A stretch of DNA of 64,000 bases from Osmia lignaria lignaria. Its lineage: Eukaryota > Arthropoda > Insecta > Hymenoptera > Megachilidae. The notes beneath the pieces are model-generated. The model was not told the origin of the DNA. It saw only the letters and a list, made by a program, of their open reading frames with translations, and made no database searches. Where the stretch lies: assembly GCF_051020975.1 (NCBI RefSeq), contig NC_135032.1, positions 7,068,001 through 7,132,000 of the forward strand. The letters are read 5' to 3'. The stretch's first letter is position 1, and each line of letters opens with the position of its first letter. Positions 26,439-41,672 of the stretch are shown piece after piece. Made by a program: the position numbers and the translations under genes.

Positions 26439-29400
26439 GTAGATGTAGTACCAATGATATTGTTATTAAATGTACATTGATCTGTGGGAAAGAATCAGTA
26501 TATTACATTATGTCCAACGGAGATAGAGTAATAATGGCATTGTTTGTAAATGTATATTACATATCTACCGCAGATATAGTACTAATGATATTGTTATTAA
26601 ATGTACACTGATCTGTGGGAATGAGCCTGTACATGACATTATACCAAATGTAGATATAGCAATAATGATCTTGTTATTAAATGTACATTGATCGGTGGGA
26701 ATGAATCAATCTATTACATTATATCGAATGTAGATATAGTACTAATGTTATTGTTATTAAATGTACATTGATCTGTGGGAATGAATCAGCATATTCCATT
26801 ATAGTCAATGTAGATGTAGTACCAATGATATTGATATTAAATGTACATTGATCTGTGGGAAGGAATCACTATATTCCATTACATCTAATGAAGATATGGT
26901 AATAATGATATTGTTTTTAAATGTACATTACATATCCAATGTAGATATAGTACTAATGATAATGTTATTAAATGCGCATTCATCTGTGGGAACGAATAAG
27001 TATATTACGTTATATCTAATGTAGATATAGTAATGATGATATTGTTATTAAATGTACATTGATCTGTGGGAACGAATCAGTATATTACATTATATTCAAT
27101 GTAGATATAGTACCAATGATATTGTTATTAAATGTACATTGATCTGTGGGAATGAATCAGTATATTACATTATATTCAATGTAGATATGGTAATAATGAT
27201 ATTGTTATTAAATGTACATTACATATCTAATGTAGATATAGTACTAATGATATTGTTAATAAATACACATTCATCTGTGGGAATGAATAACTATATTACA
27301 TTATATCGAATGTAGATATAGTACTAAGGATATTGTTATTAAATATAGATTGATCTGTTGGAAGGAATCAGTATATTACATTATGTCCAACGGAGATATA
27401 GTAATAATGGCATTGTTTGTAAATGTATATTACATATCTACTGTAGATATAGTACTAATGATATTGTTATTAAATGTACATTGATCTGTGGGAAGGAATC
27501 AGTATATTACATTATATCTGATGTAGATATAGTAATAATGATATTGTTATTAAATGTACATTGATCTGTTGGAATGAATCAATATATTACATTATATCGA
27601 ATGTAGATATAGTACTAAGGATATTGTTATTAAATATACATAGATCTGTTGGAAGGAATCAGTGTATTACATTATGTCCAACGGAGATATAGTAATAATG
27701 GCATTGTTTGTAAATGTATATTACATATCTACTGTAGATATAGTACTAATGATATTGTTATTAAATGTACATTGATCTGTGGGAATGAATCAGTATATTA
27801 GATTATATTCAATGTAGATATAGTACCAATGATATTGATATTAAATGTACATTGATCTGTGGGAAGGAATCACTATATTACATTACATCTAATGAAGATA
27901 TGGTAATAATGATATTGTTTTTAAATGTACATTACATATCTAATGTAGATATAGTACTAATGATAATGTTATTAAATGCGCATTCATCTGTGGGAACGAA
28001 TAAGTATATTACGTTATATCTAATGTAGATATAGTAATAATGATATTGTTATTAAATGTACATTGATCTGTTGGAATGTATCAATATATTACATTATATC
28101 GAATGTAGATATAGTTCTAATGATACTGTTATTAAATATACATTGATCTGTGGGAATGAATCAGCATATTATAATATATTCAATGTAGATATAGTACTTA
28201 TGATATTGTTATTAAATGTACATTGATGTGTGGGAAGGAATCAGTATATTACATTATATTCCATGTAGATATAGTACCAATGATATTGTTATTAAATGCA
28301 CATTGATCTGTGGGAAGGAATCAGTATATTACATTATGTCCAACGCAGATATAATAATACTGGCATTGTTTGTAAATGTATATTACATATCTACTGTAGA
28401 TATAGTACTAATGATATTGTTAATAAATACACATTCATCTGTGGGAACGAATAACTATATTACATTATATCGAATGTAGATATAGTACTAAGGATGTTGT
28501 TATTAAATATACATTGCTCTGTGGGAATGAATCAGTATATTACATTATATTCAATGTAGATATAGTACCAATGATATTGTTATTAATCGCACATTCATCT
28601 GTGGGAACGAATAAGTATATTACATTATATCTAATGTAGATATAGTAATAATGATATTGTTATTAAATGTACATTGATCTGTGGGAAAGAATCAGTATAT
28701 TACATTATATCTAATGTAGATATAGTAATAATGATATTGTTATTAAATGTACATTGATCTGTGGGAAAGAATCAGTATATTACATTATATCTAATGTAGA
28801 TATGGTAATAATGATAATGTTATTAAATGTACATTACATATCTAATGTAGATATAGTACTAATGATGTTGTTAATAAATACACATTCATCTGTGGGAACG
28901 AATAACTATATTACATTATATCGAATGTAGATATAGTACTAAGGATGTTGTTATTAAATATACATTGCTCTGTGGGAATGAATCAGTATATTACATTATA
29001 TTCAATGTAGATATAGTACCAATGATATTGTTATTAATCGCACATTCATCTGTGGGAACGAATAAGTATATCACATTATATCTAATGTAGATATAGTAAT
29101 AATGATATTGTTATTAAATGTACATTGATCTGTGGGAAAGAATCAGTATATTACATTATGTCCAACAGATATATAGTAATAATGGCATTGTTTGTAAATG
29201 TATATTACATATCTACCGTAGATATAGTGCTAATGATATTGTTATTATATGTACATTGATCTGTGGGAATGAGTCTGTATATGACATTATACCTAATGTA
29301 GATATAGCAATAATGATATTGTTATTAAATGTACATTGATCGATGGGAACGAATCAATCTATTACATTATATCGAATGTAGATATAGTACTAATGATATT

Positions 29401-30672
29401 GTTATTAAATGTACATTGATCTGTGGGAAGGAATCAGTATATTACATCTTATCTAATGTAGATGTAGTAATAATGATATTGTTATTAAATGTACATTGAT
29501 CTGTGGGAAGGAATCAATCTATTACATTATATCGAATGTAGATATAGTACTAATGATATTGTTATTAAATGTACACTGATCTGTGGGAAAGAATCAGTAT
29601 ACTACATTATATCTAATGTAGATATGGTAATAATGATATTGTTATTAAATGTACATTGCATATCTAATGTAGATATAGTACTAATGATATTGTTAATAAA
29701 TACACATTCATCTGTGGGAACGAATAACTATATTACATTATATCGAATGTAGATATAGTGCTAAGGATATTGTTATTAAATATACATTGACCTGTTGGAA
29801 GGAATCAGTATATTACATTATGTCCAACGGAGATATAGTAATAATGGCATTGTATGTAAATGTATATTACATATCTACTGTAGATATAGTACTAATGATA
29901 TTGTTATTAAATGTACATTTATCTGTGGGAAGGAATCAGTATATTACATCATATCCGATGTAGATATAGTAATAATGATATTGTTATTAAATGCACATTG
30001 ATCTGCGGGAATGAATCAATCTATTACATTATATCGAATGTAGATATAGTACTAATGGTATTGTTATTAAATGTACATTGATCTGTGGGAACGAATAACT
30101 ATATTACATTATATCGAATGTAGATATAGTGCTAAGGATATTGTTATTAAATATACATTGATCTGTTGGAAGGAATCAGTATATTACATAATGTCCAACG
30201 GAGATATAGTAATAATGGCATTGTATGTAAATGTATATTACATATCTACTGTAGATATAGTACTAATGATATTGTTATTAAATGTACATTGATCTGTGGG
30301 AATGAATCAGTATATTACATTATATTCAATGTAGATATAGTACCAATGATATTGTTATTAAATGTACATTGATCTGTGGGAATGAATCAGTATATTACAT
30401 TATATTCAATGTAGATATGGTAATAATGATATTGTTATTGAATGTACATTACATATCTACTGTAGATATAGTACTAATGATATTGTTATTAAATGTACAT
30501 TGATCTGTGGGAAGGAATCAGTATATTACATTATATCTAATGTAGATATGGTAATAATGATATTGTTATTAAATGTACATTACATATCTAATGTAGATAT
30601 AGTACTAATGATATTGTTAATAAATACACATTCATCTGTGGGAACGAATAACTATATTACATTATATCGAAT
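26439..30672 (+). repeat. Divergent satellite block, second copy, with internal duplications
   Basis: About 58 subunits by length. It contains a repeated landmark monomer with GATATTGATATT at 26810 and 27814 (1,004 bp apart), between which lies a short islet of canonical-type subunits (27312-27813). It also holds a 451-bp local duplication from 28476 and the second copy of the 4,765-bp-shifted section. At 30673 it passes into canonical subunit 1. Large parts match 55474-58281. Confidence 0.8.
28476..28926 (+). repeat. 451-bp local duplication, first copy
   Basis: Six subunits from the CTAAGGATGTTG monomer with ACATTGCTCTG to the next TCGAAT. The CTAAGGATGTTG, GCTCTG and TTAATCGCACATTCATC landmarks recur from 28927, exactly 451 bp on. 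The same arrangement is at 56507-56957, so the duplication is older than the split of the two macro-copies. Confidence 0.85.
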
Positions 30673-33600
30673 GTAGATATAGTACTAAGGATATTGTTAT
30701 TAAATATAGATTGATCTGTTGGAAGGAATCAGTATATTACATTATGTCCAACGGAGATATAGTAATAATGGCATTGTTTGTAAATGTATATTACATATCT
30801 ACTGTAGATATAGTACTAATGATATTGTTATTAAATGTACATTGATCTGTGGGAAGGAATCAGTATATTACATTATATCTGATGTAGATATAGTAATAAT
30901 GATATTGTTATTAAATGTACATTGATCTGTTGGAATGAATCAATATATTACATTATATCGAATGTAGATATAGTACGAATGATACTGTTATTAAATGTAC
31001 ATTGATCTGTGGGAATGAATCAGCATATTACATTATATTCAATGTAGATATAGTACCAATGATATTGTTATTAAATGTACATTGATCTGTGGGAAGGAAT
31101 CAGTATATTACATTATGTCTAACGGAGATATAGTAATAATGACATCGTTTGTAAATGTATATTACATATCTACCGTAGATATAGTACTAATGATATTGTT
31201 ATTAAATGTACATTGATCTGTGGGAATGAATCAGCATATTAGATTATATTCAATGTAGATATAGTACCAATGATATTGTTATTAAATGTACATTGATCTG
31301 TGGGAAGGAATCAGTATATTACATTATATCTAATGTAGATATGGTAATAATGATATTGTTATTAAATGTACATGACATATCTAATGTAGATATAGTACTT
31401 ATGATATTGTTAATAAATACACATTAATCTGTGGGAACGAACATCTATATTACATTATATCGAATGTAGATATAGTACTAAGGATATTGTTATTAAATAT
31501 ACATAGATCTGTTGGAAGGAATCAGTGTATTACATTATGTACAACGGAGATATAGTAATAATGGCATTGTTTGTAAATGTATATTACATATCTACTGTAG
31601 ATATAGTACTAATGGTATTGTTATTAAATGTACATTGATCTGTGGGAATGAATCAGTATATTACATTATATTCAATGTAGATATAGTACTAATGATATTG
31701 TTATTAAATGTACATTGATCTGTGGGAATGAATCAGTATATTACATTATATTCAATGTAGATATAGTACCAATGATATTGTTATTAAATGTACATTGATC
31801 TGTGGGAATGAATCAGTATATTACATTATATTCAATGTAGATATGGTAATAATGATATTGTTATTAAATGTACATTGATCTGTGGGAAGGAATCAGTATA
31901 TTACATTATATCTAATGTAGATATAGTAATAATGATATTGTTATTAAATGTACATTGATCTGTTGGAATGAATCAATATATTACATTATATCGAATGTAG
32001 ATATAGTACGAATGATACTGTTATTAAATGTACATTGATCTGTGGGAATGAATCAGCATATTACATTATATTCAATGTAGATATAGTACCAATGATATTG
32101 TTATTAAATGTACATTGATCTGTGGGAAGGAATCAGTATATTACATTATGTCTAACGGAGATATAGTAATAATGACATCGTTTGTAAATGTATATTACAT
32201 ATCTACCGTAGATATAGTACTAATGATATTGTTATTAAATGTACATTGATCTGTGGGAATGAATCAGTATATTAGATTATATTCAATGTAGATATAGTAC
32301 CAATGATATTGTTATTAAATGTACATTGATCTGTGGGAAGGAATCAGTATATTACATTATATCTAATGTAGATATGGTAATAATGATATTGTTATTAAAT
32401 GTACATTACATATCTAATGTAGATATAGTACTTATGATATTGTTAATAAATACACATTAATCTGTGGGAACGAATATCTATATTACATTATATCGAATGT
32501 AGATATAGTACTAAGGATATTGTTATTAAATATACATAGATCTGTTGGAAGGAATCAGTGTATTACATTATGTCCAACGGAGATATAGTAATAATGGCAT
32601 TGTTTGTAAATGTATATTACATATCTACTGTAGATATAGTACTAATGATATTGTTATTAAATGTACATTGATCTGTGGGAATGAATCAGTATATTACATT
32701 ATATTCAATGTAGATATAGTACTAATGATATTGTTATTAAATGTACATTGATCTGTGGGAATGAATCAGTATATTACATTATATTCAATGTAGATATAGT
32801 ACCAATGATATTGTTATTAAATGTACATTGATCTGTGGGAATGAATCAGTATATTACATTATATTCAATGTAGATATGGTAATAATGATATTGTTATTAA
32901 ATGTACATTACATATCTAATGTAGATATAGTACTAATGATATTGTTAATAAATACACATTCATCTGTGGGAACGAATAACTATATTACATTATATCGACT
33001 GTAGATATAGTACTAAGGATATTGTTATTAAATATACATTGATCTGTTGGAAGGAATCAGTATATTACATTATGTCCAACGGAGATATGGTAATAATGGC
33101 ATTGTTTGTAAATGTATATTACATATCTTCTGTAGATATAGTACTAATGATATTGTTATTAAATGTACATTGATCTGTGGGAATGAATCAGTATATTACA
33201 TTATATTCAATGTAGATATAGTACTAACGATATTGTTATTAAATGTACATTGATCTGTGGGAAGGAACCAGTATATTACATTATATCTAATGTAGATATG
33301 GTAATAATGATATTGTTATTAAATGTACATTACATATCTAATGTAGATATAGTGCTTACGATATTGTTAATAAATACACATTAATCTGTGGGAACGAATA
33401 TCTATATTACATTATATCGAATGTAGATATAGTACTAAGGATATTGTCATTAAATATACATAGATCTGTTGGAAGGAATCAGTGTATTACATTATGTCCA
33501 ACGGAGATATAGTAATAATGGCATTGTTTGTAAATGTATATTACATATCTAATGTAGATATAGCAATAATGATATTGTTATTAAATGTACATTGATCGGT

Positions 33601-34215
33601 GGGGATGAATCAATCTATTCCATTATATCGAATGTAGATATAGTACTAATGATATTGTTATTAAATGTACATTGATCTGTGGGAAGGAATCAGTATATTA
33701 CATTATATCTAATGTAGATATGGTAATAATGATATTGTTATTAAATGTACATTACATATCTAATGTAGATATAGTACTAATGATATTGTTAATAAATACA
33801 CATTCATCTGTGGGAACGAATAACTATATTACATTATATCGAATGTAGATATAGTACTAAGGATATTGTTATTAAATATACATTGCTCTGTGGGAATGAA
33901 TCAGTATATTACATTATATTCAATGTAGATATAGTACCAATGATATTGTTATTAAGTGCACATTCATCTGTGGGAACGAATAAGTATATTACAATATATC
34001 TAATGTAGATATAGTAATAATGATATTGTTATTAAATGTACATTGATCTGTGGGAAAGAATCAGTATATTACATTATATCTAATGTAGATATGGTAATAA
34101 TGATATTGTTATTAAATGTACATTACATATCTAATGTAGATATAGTACTAATGATATTGTTAATAAATACACATTCATCTGTGGGAACGAATAACTATAT
34201 TACATTATATCGAAT
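30673..34215 (+). repeat. 49-subunit HOR, 3,543 bp, spanning the macro-repeat boundary
   Basis: Canonical subunits 1-29 (30673-32789) are followed by the 11 alternative subunits (32790-33553) and subunits 48-56 (33554-34215). From 32790 on it is the same sequence as the start of the window. It therefore shows what probably lies just left of position 1, if the macro-repeat continues outward. Confidence 0.87.
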
Positions 34216-37200
34216 GTAGATATAGTACTAAGGATATTGTTATTAAATATAGATTGATCTGTTGGAAGGAATCAGTATATTACATTATGTCCAACGGAGA
34301 TATAGTAATAATGGCATTGTTTGTAAATGTATATTACATATCTACTGTAGATATAGTACTAATGATATTGTTATTAAATGTACATTGATCTGTGGGAAGG
34401 AATCAGTATATTACATTATATCTGATGTAGATATAGTAATAATGATATTGTTATTAAATGTACATTGATCTGTTGGAATGAATCAATATATTACATTATA
34501 TCGAATGTAGATATAGTACGAATGATACTGTTATTAAATGTACATTGATCTGTGGGAATGAATCAGCATATTACATTATATTCAATGTAGATATAGTACC
34601 AATGATATTGTTATTAAATGTACATTGATCTGTGGGAAGGAATCAGTATATTACATTATGTCTAACGGAGATATAGTAATAATGACATCGTTTGTAAATG
34701 TATATTACATATCTACCGTAGATATAGTACTAATGATATTGTTATTAAATGTACATTGATCTGTGGGAATGAATCAGCATATTAGATTATATTCAATGTA
34801 GATATAGTACCAATGATATTGTTATTAAATGTACATTGATCTGTGGGAAGGAATCAGTATATTACATTATATCTAATGTAGATATGGTAATAATGATATT
34901 GTTATTAAATGTACATGACATATCTAATGTAGATATAGTACTTATGATATTGTTAATAAATACACATTAATCTGTGGGAACGAACATCTATATTACATTA
35001 TATCGAATGTAGATATAGTACTAAGGATATTGTTATTAAATATACATAGATCTGTTGGAAGGAATCAGTGTATTACATTATGTACAACGGAGATATAGTA
35101 ATAATGGCATTGTTTGTAAATGTATATTACATATCTACTGTAGATATAGTACTAATGGTATTGTTATTAAATGTACATTGATCTGTGGGAATGAATCAGT
35201 ATATTACATTATATTCAATGTAGATATAGTACTAATGATATTGTTATTAAATGTACATTGATCTGTGGGAATGAATCAGTATATTACATTATATTCAATG
35301 TAGATATAGTACCAATGATATTGTTATTAAATGTACATTGATCTGTGGGAATGAATCAGTATATTACATTATATTCAATGTAGATATGGTAATAATGATA
35401 TTGTTATTAAATGTACATTGATCTGTGGGAAGGAATCAGTATATTACATTATATCTAATGTAGATATAGTAATAATGATATTGTTATTAAATGTACATTG
35501 ATCTGTTGGAATGAATCAATATATTACATTATATCGAATGTAGATATAGTACGAATGATACTGTTATTAAATGTACATTGATCTGTGGGAATGAATCAGC
35601 ATATTACATTATATTCAATGTAGATATAGTACCAATGATATTGTTATTAAATGTACATTGATCTGTGGGAAGGAATCAGTATATTACATTATGTCTAACG
35701 GAGATATAGTAATAATGACATCGTTTGTAAATGTATATTACATATCTACCGTAGATATAGTACTAATGATATTGTTATTAAATGTACATTGATCTGTGGG
35801 AATGAATCAGTATATTAGATTATATTCAATGTAGATATAGTACCAATGATATTGTTATTAAATGTACATTGATCTGTGGGAATGAATCAGTATATTACAT
35901 TATATTCAATGTAGATATGGTAATAATGATATTGTTATTAAATGTACATTACATATCTAATGTAGATATAGTACTAATGATATTGTTAATAAATACACAT
36001 TCATCTGTGGGAACGAATAACTATATTACATTATATCGACTGTAGATATAGTACTAAGGATATTGTTATTAAATATACATTGATCTGTTGGAAGGAATCA
36101 GTATATTACATTATGTCCAACGGAGATATGGTAATAATGGCATTGTTTGTAAATGTATATTACATATCTTCTGTAGATATAGTACTAATGATATTGTTAT
36201 TAAATGTACATTGATCTGTGGGAATGAATCAGTATATTACATTATATTCAATGTAGATATAGTACTAACGATATTGTTATTAAATGTACATTGATCTGTG
36301 GGAAGGAACCAGTATATTACATTATATCTAATGTAGATATGGTAATAATGATATTGTTATTAAATGTACATTACATATCTAATGTAGATATAGTGCTTAC
36401 GATATTGTTAATAAATACACATTAATCTGTGGGAACGAATATCTATATTACATTATATCGAATGTAGATATAGTACTAAGGATATTGTTATTAAATATAC
36501 ATAGATCTGTTGGAAGGAATCAGTGTATTACATTATGTCCAACGGAGATATAGTAATAATGGCATTGTTTGTAAATGTATATTACATATCTAATGTAGAT
36601 ATAGCAATAATGATATTGTTATTAAATGTACATTGATCGGTGGGGATGAATCAATCTATTCCATTATATCGAATGTAGATATAGTACTAATGATATTGTT
36701 ATTAAATGTACATTGATCTGTGGGAAGGAATCAGTATATTACATTATATCTAATGTAGATATGGTAATAATGATATTGTTATTAAATGTACATTACATAT
36801 CTAATGTAGATATAGTACTAATGATATTGTTAATAAATACACATTCATCTGTGGGAACGAATAACTATATTACATTATATCGAATGTAGATATAGTACTA
36901 AGGATATTGTTATTAAATATACATTGCTCTGTGGGAATGAATCAGTATATTACATTATATTCAATGTAGATATAGTACCAATGATATTGTTATTAAGTGC
37001 ACATTCATCTGTGGGAACGAATAAGTATATTACAATATATCTAATGTAGATATAGTAATAATGATATTGTTATTAAATGTACATTGATCTGTGGGAAAGA
37101 ATCAGTATATTACATTATATCTAATGTAGATATGGTAATAATGATATTGTTATTAAATGTACATTACATATCTAATGTAGATATAGTACTAATGATATTG

Positions 37201-37627
37201 TTAATAAATACACATTCATCTGTGGGAACGAATAACTATATTACATTATATCGAATGTAGATATAGTACTAAGGATATTGTTATTAAATATACATTGCTC
37301 TGTGGGAATGAATCAGTATATTACATTATATTCAATGTAGATATAGTACCAATGATATTGTTATTAAGTGCACATTCATCTGTGGGAACGAATAAGTATA
37401 TTACAATATATCTAATGTAGATATAGTAATAATGATATTGTTATTAAATGTACATTGATCTGTGGGAAAGAATCAGTATATTACATTATATCTAATGTAG
37501 ATATGGTAATAATGATATTGTTATTAAATGTACATTACATATCTAATGTAGATATAGTACTAATGATATTGTTAATAAATACACATTCATCTGTGGGAAC
37601 GAATAACTATATTACATTATATCGAAT
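34216..37627 (+). repeat. 47-subunit HOR, 3,412 bp (right copy)
   Basis: Same subunit order as 1427-4838, including the 11 alternative subunits and the 371-bp duplication of subunits 52-56 at 37257-37627. Landmarks CAGCATATTAGAT, ACATGACATATC and ATGTACAACGG are present in the same places. Confidence 0.88.
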
Positions 37628-40600
37628 GTAGATATAGTACTAAGGATATTGTTATTAAATATAGATTGATCTGTTGGAAGGAATCAGTATATTACATTAT
37701 GTCCAACGGAGATATAGTAATAATGGCATTGTTTGTAAATGTATATTACATATCTACTGTAGATATAGTACTAATGATATTGTTATTAAATGTACATTGA
37801 TCTGTGGGAAGGAATCAGTATATTACATTATATCTGATGTAGATATAGTAATAATGATATTGTTATTAAATGTACATTGATCTGTTGGAATGAATCAATA
37901 TATTACATTATATCGAATGTAGATATAGTACGAATGATACTGTTATTAAATGTACATTGATCTGTGGGAATGAATCAGCATATTACATTATATTCAATGT
38001 AGATATAGTACCAATGATATTGTTATTAAATGTACATTGATCTGTGGGAAGGAATCAGTATATTACATTATGTCTAACGGAGATATAGTAATAATGACAT
38101 CGTTTGTAAATGTATATTACATATCTACCGTAGATATAGTACTAATGATATTGTTATTAAATGTACATTGATCTGTGGGAATGAATCAGCATATTAGATT
38201 ATATTCAATGTAGATATAGTACCAATGATATTGTTATTAAATGTACATTGATCTGTGGGAAGGAATCAGTATATTACATTATATCTAATGTAGATATGGT
38301 AATAATGATATTGTTATTAAATGTACATGACATATCTAATGTAGATATAGTACTTATGATATTGTTAATAAATACACATTAATCTGTGGGAACGAACATC
38401 TATATTACATTATATCGAATGTAGATATAGTACTAAGGATATTGTTATTAAATATACATAGATCTGTTGGAAGGAATCAGTGTATTACATTATGTACAAC
38501 GGAGATATAGTAATAATGGCATTGTTTGTAAATGTATATTACATATCTACTGTAGATATAGTACTAATGGTATTGTTATTAAATGTACATTGATCTGTGG
38601 GAATGAATCAGTATATTACATTATATTCAATGTAGATATAGTACTAATGATATTGTTATTAAATGTACATTGATCTGTGGGAATGAATCAGTATATTACA
38701 TTATATTCAATGTAGATATAGTACCAATGATATTGTTATTAAATGTACATTGATCTGTGGGAATGAATCAGTATATTACATTATATTCAATGTAGATATG
38801 GTAATAATGATATTGTTATTAAATGTACATTGATCTGTGGGAAGGAATCAGTATATTACATTATATCTAATGTAGATATAGTAATAATGATATTGTTATT
38901 AAATGTACATTGATCTGTTGGAATGAATCAATATATTACATTATATCGAATGTAGATATAGTACGAATGATACTGTTATTAAATGTACATTGATCTGTGG
39001 GAATGAATCAGCATATTACATTATATTCAATGTAGATATAGTACCAATGATATTGTTATTAAATGTACATTGATCTGTGCGAAGGAATCAGTATATTACA
39101 TTATGTCTAACGGAGATATAGTAATAATGACATCGTTTGTAAATGTATATTACATATCTACCGTAGATATAGTACTAATGATATTGTTATTAAATGTACA
39201 TTGATCTGTGGGTATGAATCAGTATATTAGATTATATTCAATGTAGATATAGTACCAATGATATTGTTATTAAATGTACATTGATCTGTGGGAAGGAATC
39301 AGTATATTACATTATATCTAATGTAGATATGGTAATAATGATATTGTTATTAAATGTACATTACATATCTAATGTAGATATAGTACTTATGATATTGTTA
39401 ATAAATACACATTAATCTGTGGGAACGAATATCTATATTACATTATATCGAATGTAGATATAGTACTAAGGATATTGTTATTAAATATACATAGATCTGT
39501 TGGAAGGAATCAGTGTATTACATTATGTCCAACGGAGATATAGTAATAATGGCATTGTTTGTAAATGTATATTACATATCTACTGTAGATATAGTACTAA
39601 TGATATTGTTATTAAATGTACATTGATCTGTGGGAATGAATCAGTATATTACATTATATTCAATGTAGATATAGTACTAATGATATTGTTATTAAATGTA
39701 CATTGATCTGTGGGAATGAATCAGTATATTACATTATATTCAATGTAGATATAGTACCAATGATATTGTTATTAAATGTACATTGATCTGTGGGAATGAA
39801 TCAGTATATTACATTATATTCAATGTAGACATGGTAATAATGATATTGTTATTAAATGTACATTACATATCTAATGTAGATATAGTACTAATGATATTGT
39901 TAATAAATACACATTCATCTGTGGGAACGAATAACTATATTACATTATATCGAATGTAGATATAGTACTAAGGATATTGTTATTAAATATTGATTGATCT
40001 GTTGGAAGGAATCAGTATATTACATTATGTCCAACGGAGATATAGTAATAATGGCATTGTTTGTAAATGTATATTACATATCTACTGTAGATATAGTACT
40101 AATGATATTGTTATTAAATGTACATTGATCTGTGGGAAGGAATCAGTATATTACATTATATCTGATGTAGATATAGTAATAATGATATTGTTATTAAATG
40201 TACATTGATCTGTAGGAATGAATCAATATATTACATTATATCGAATGTAGATATAGTACTAATGATATTGTTATTAAATGTACATTGATCTGTGGGAAGG
40301 AATCAGTATATTACATTATATCTAATGTAGATATGGTAATAATGATATTGTTATTAAATGTACATTACATATCTAATGTAGATATAGTACTAATGATATT
40401 GTTAATAAACACACATTCATCTGTGGGAACGAATAACTATATTACATTATATCGAATGTAGAGATAGTACTAAGCATATTGTTATTAAATATACATTGAT
40501 CTGTTGGAAGGAATCAGTATATTACATTATGTCCAACGGAGATATAGTAATAATGGCATTGTTTGTAAATGTACATTACATATCTACTGTAGATATAGTA

Positions 40601-41672
40601 CTAATGATATTGTTATTAAATGTACATTGATCTGTGGGAATGAATCAGTATATTAGATCATATTCAATGTAGATATAGTACCAATGATATTGTTATTAAA
40701 TGTACATTGATCTGTGGGAAAGAATCAGTATATTACATTATATCTAATGTAGATATGGTAATAATGATATTGTTATTAAATGTACATTACATATCTAATG
40801 TAGATATAGTACTAATGATATTGTTAATAAATACACATTCATCTGTGGGAACGAATAACTATATTACATTATATCGAATGTAGATATAGTGCTAAGGATA
40901 TTGTTATTAAATATACATTGATCTGTTGGAAGGAATCAGTATATTACATTATGTCCAACGGAGATATAGTAATAATGGCATTGTTTGTAAATGTATATTA
41001 CATATCTAATGTAGATATAGCAATAATGATATTGTTATTAAATGTACATTGATCGGTGGGGATGAATCAATCTATTCCATTATATCGAATGTAGATATAG
41101 TACTAATGATATTGTTATTAAATGTACATTGATCTGTGGGAAGGAATCAGTATATTACATTATATCTAATGTAGATATGGTAATAATGATATTGTTATTA
41201 AATGTACATTACATATCTAATGTAGATATAGTACTAATGATATTGTTAATAAATACACATTCATCTGTGGGAACGAATAACTATATTACATTATATCGAA
41301 TGTAGATATAGTACTAAGGAAATTGTTATTAAATAGACATTGCTCTGTGGGAATGAATCAGTATATTACATTATATTCAATGTAGATATAGTACCAATGA
41401 TATTGTTATTAAGTGCACATTCATCTGTGGGAACGAATAAGTATATTACAATATATCTAATGTAGATATAGTAATAATGATATTGTTATTAAATGTACAT
41501 TGATCTGTGGGAAAGAATCAGTATATTACATTATATCTAATGTAGATATGGTAATAATGATATTGTTATTAAATGTACATTACATATCTAATGTAGATAT
41601 AGTACTAATGATATTGTTAATAAATACACATTCATCTGTGGGAACGAATAACTATATTACATTATATCGAAT
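37628..41672 (+). repeat. Complete canonical 56-subunit HOR, 4,045 bp
   Basis: A full unit of 41 long and 15 short subunits. It contains the 582-bp section 38130-38711 (subunits 8-15) that its left twin at 4839-8301 lacks. It carries GTGCGAAGG and GGGTATG markers (near 39080 and 39211), and an AAGGAAATTG...AAATAGACATTG monomer near 41330 shared with the left copy near 7960. Confidence 0.9.
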
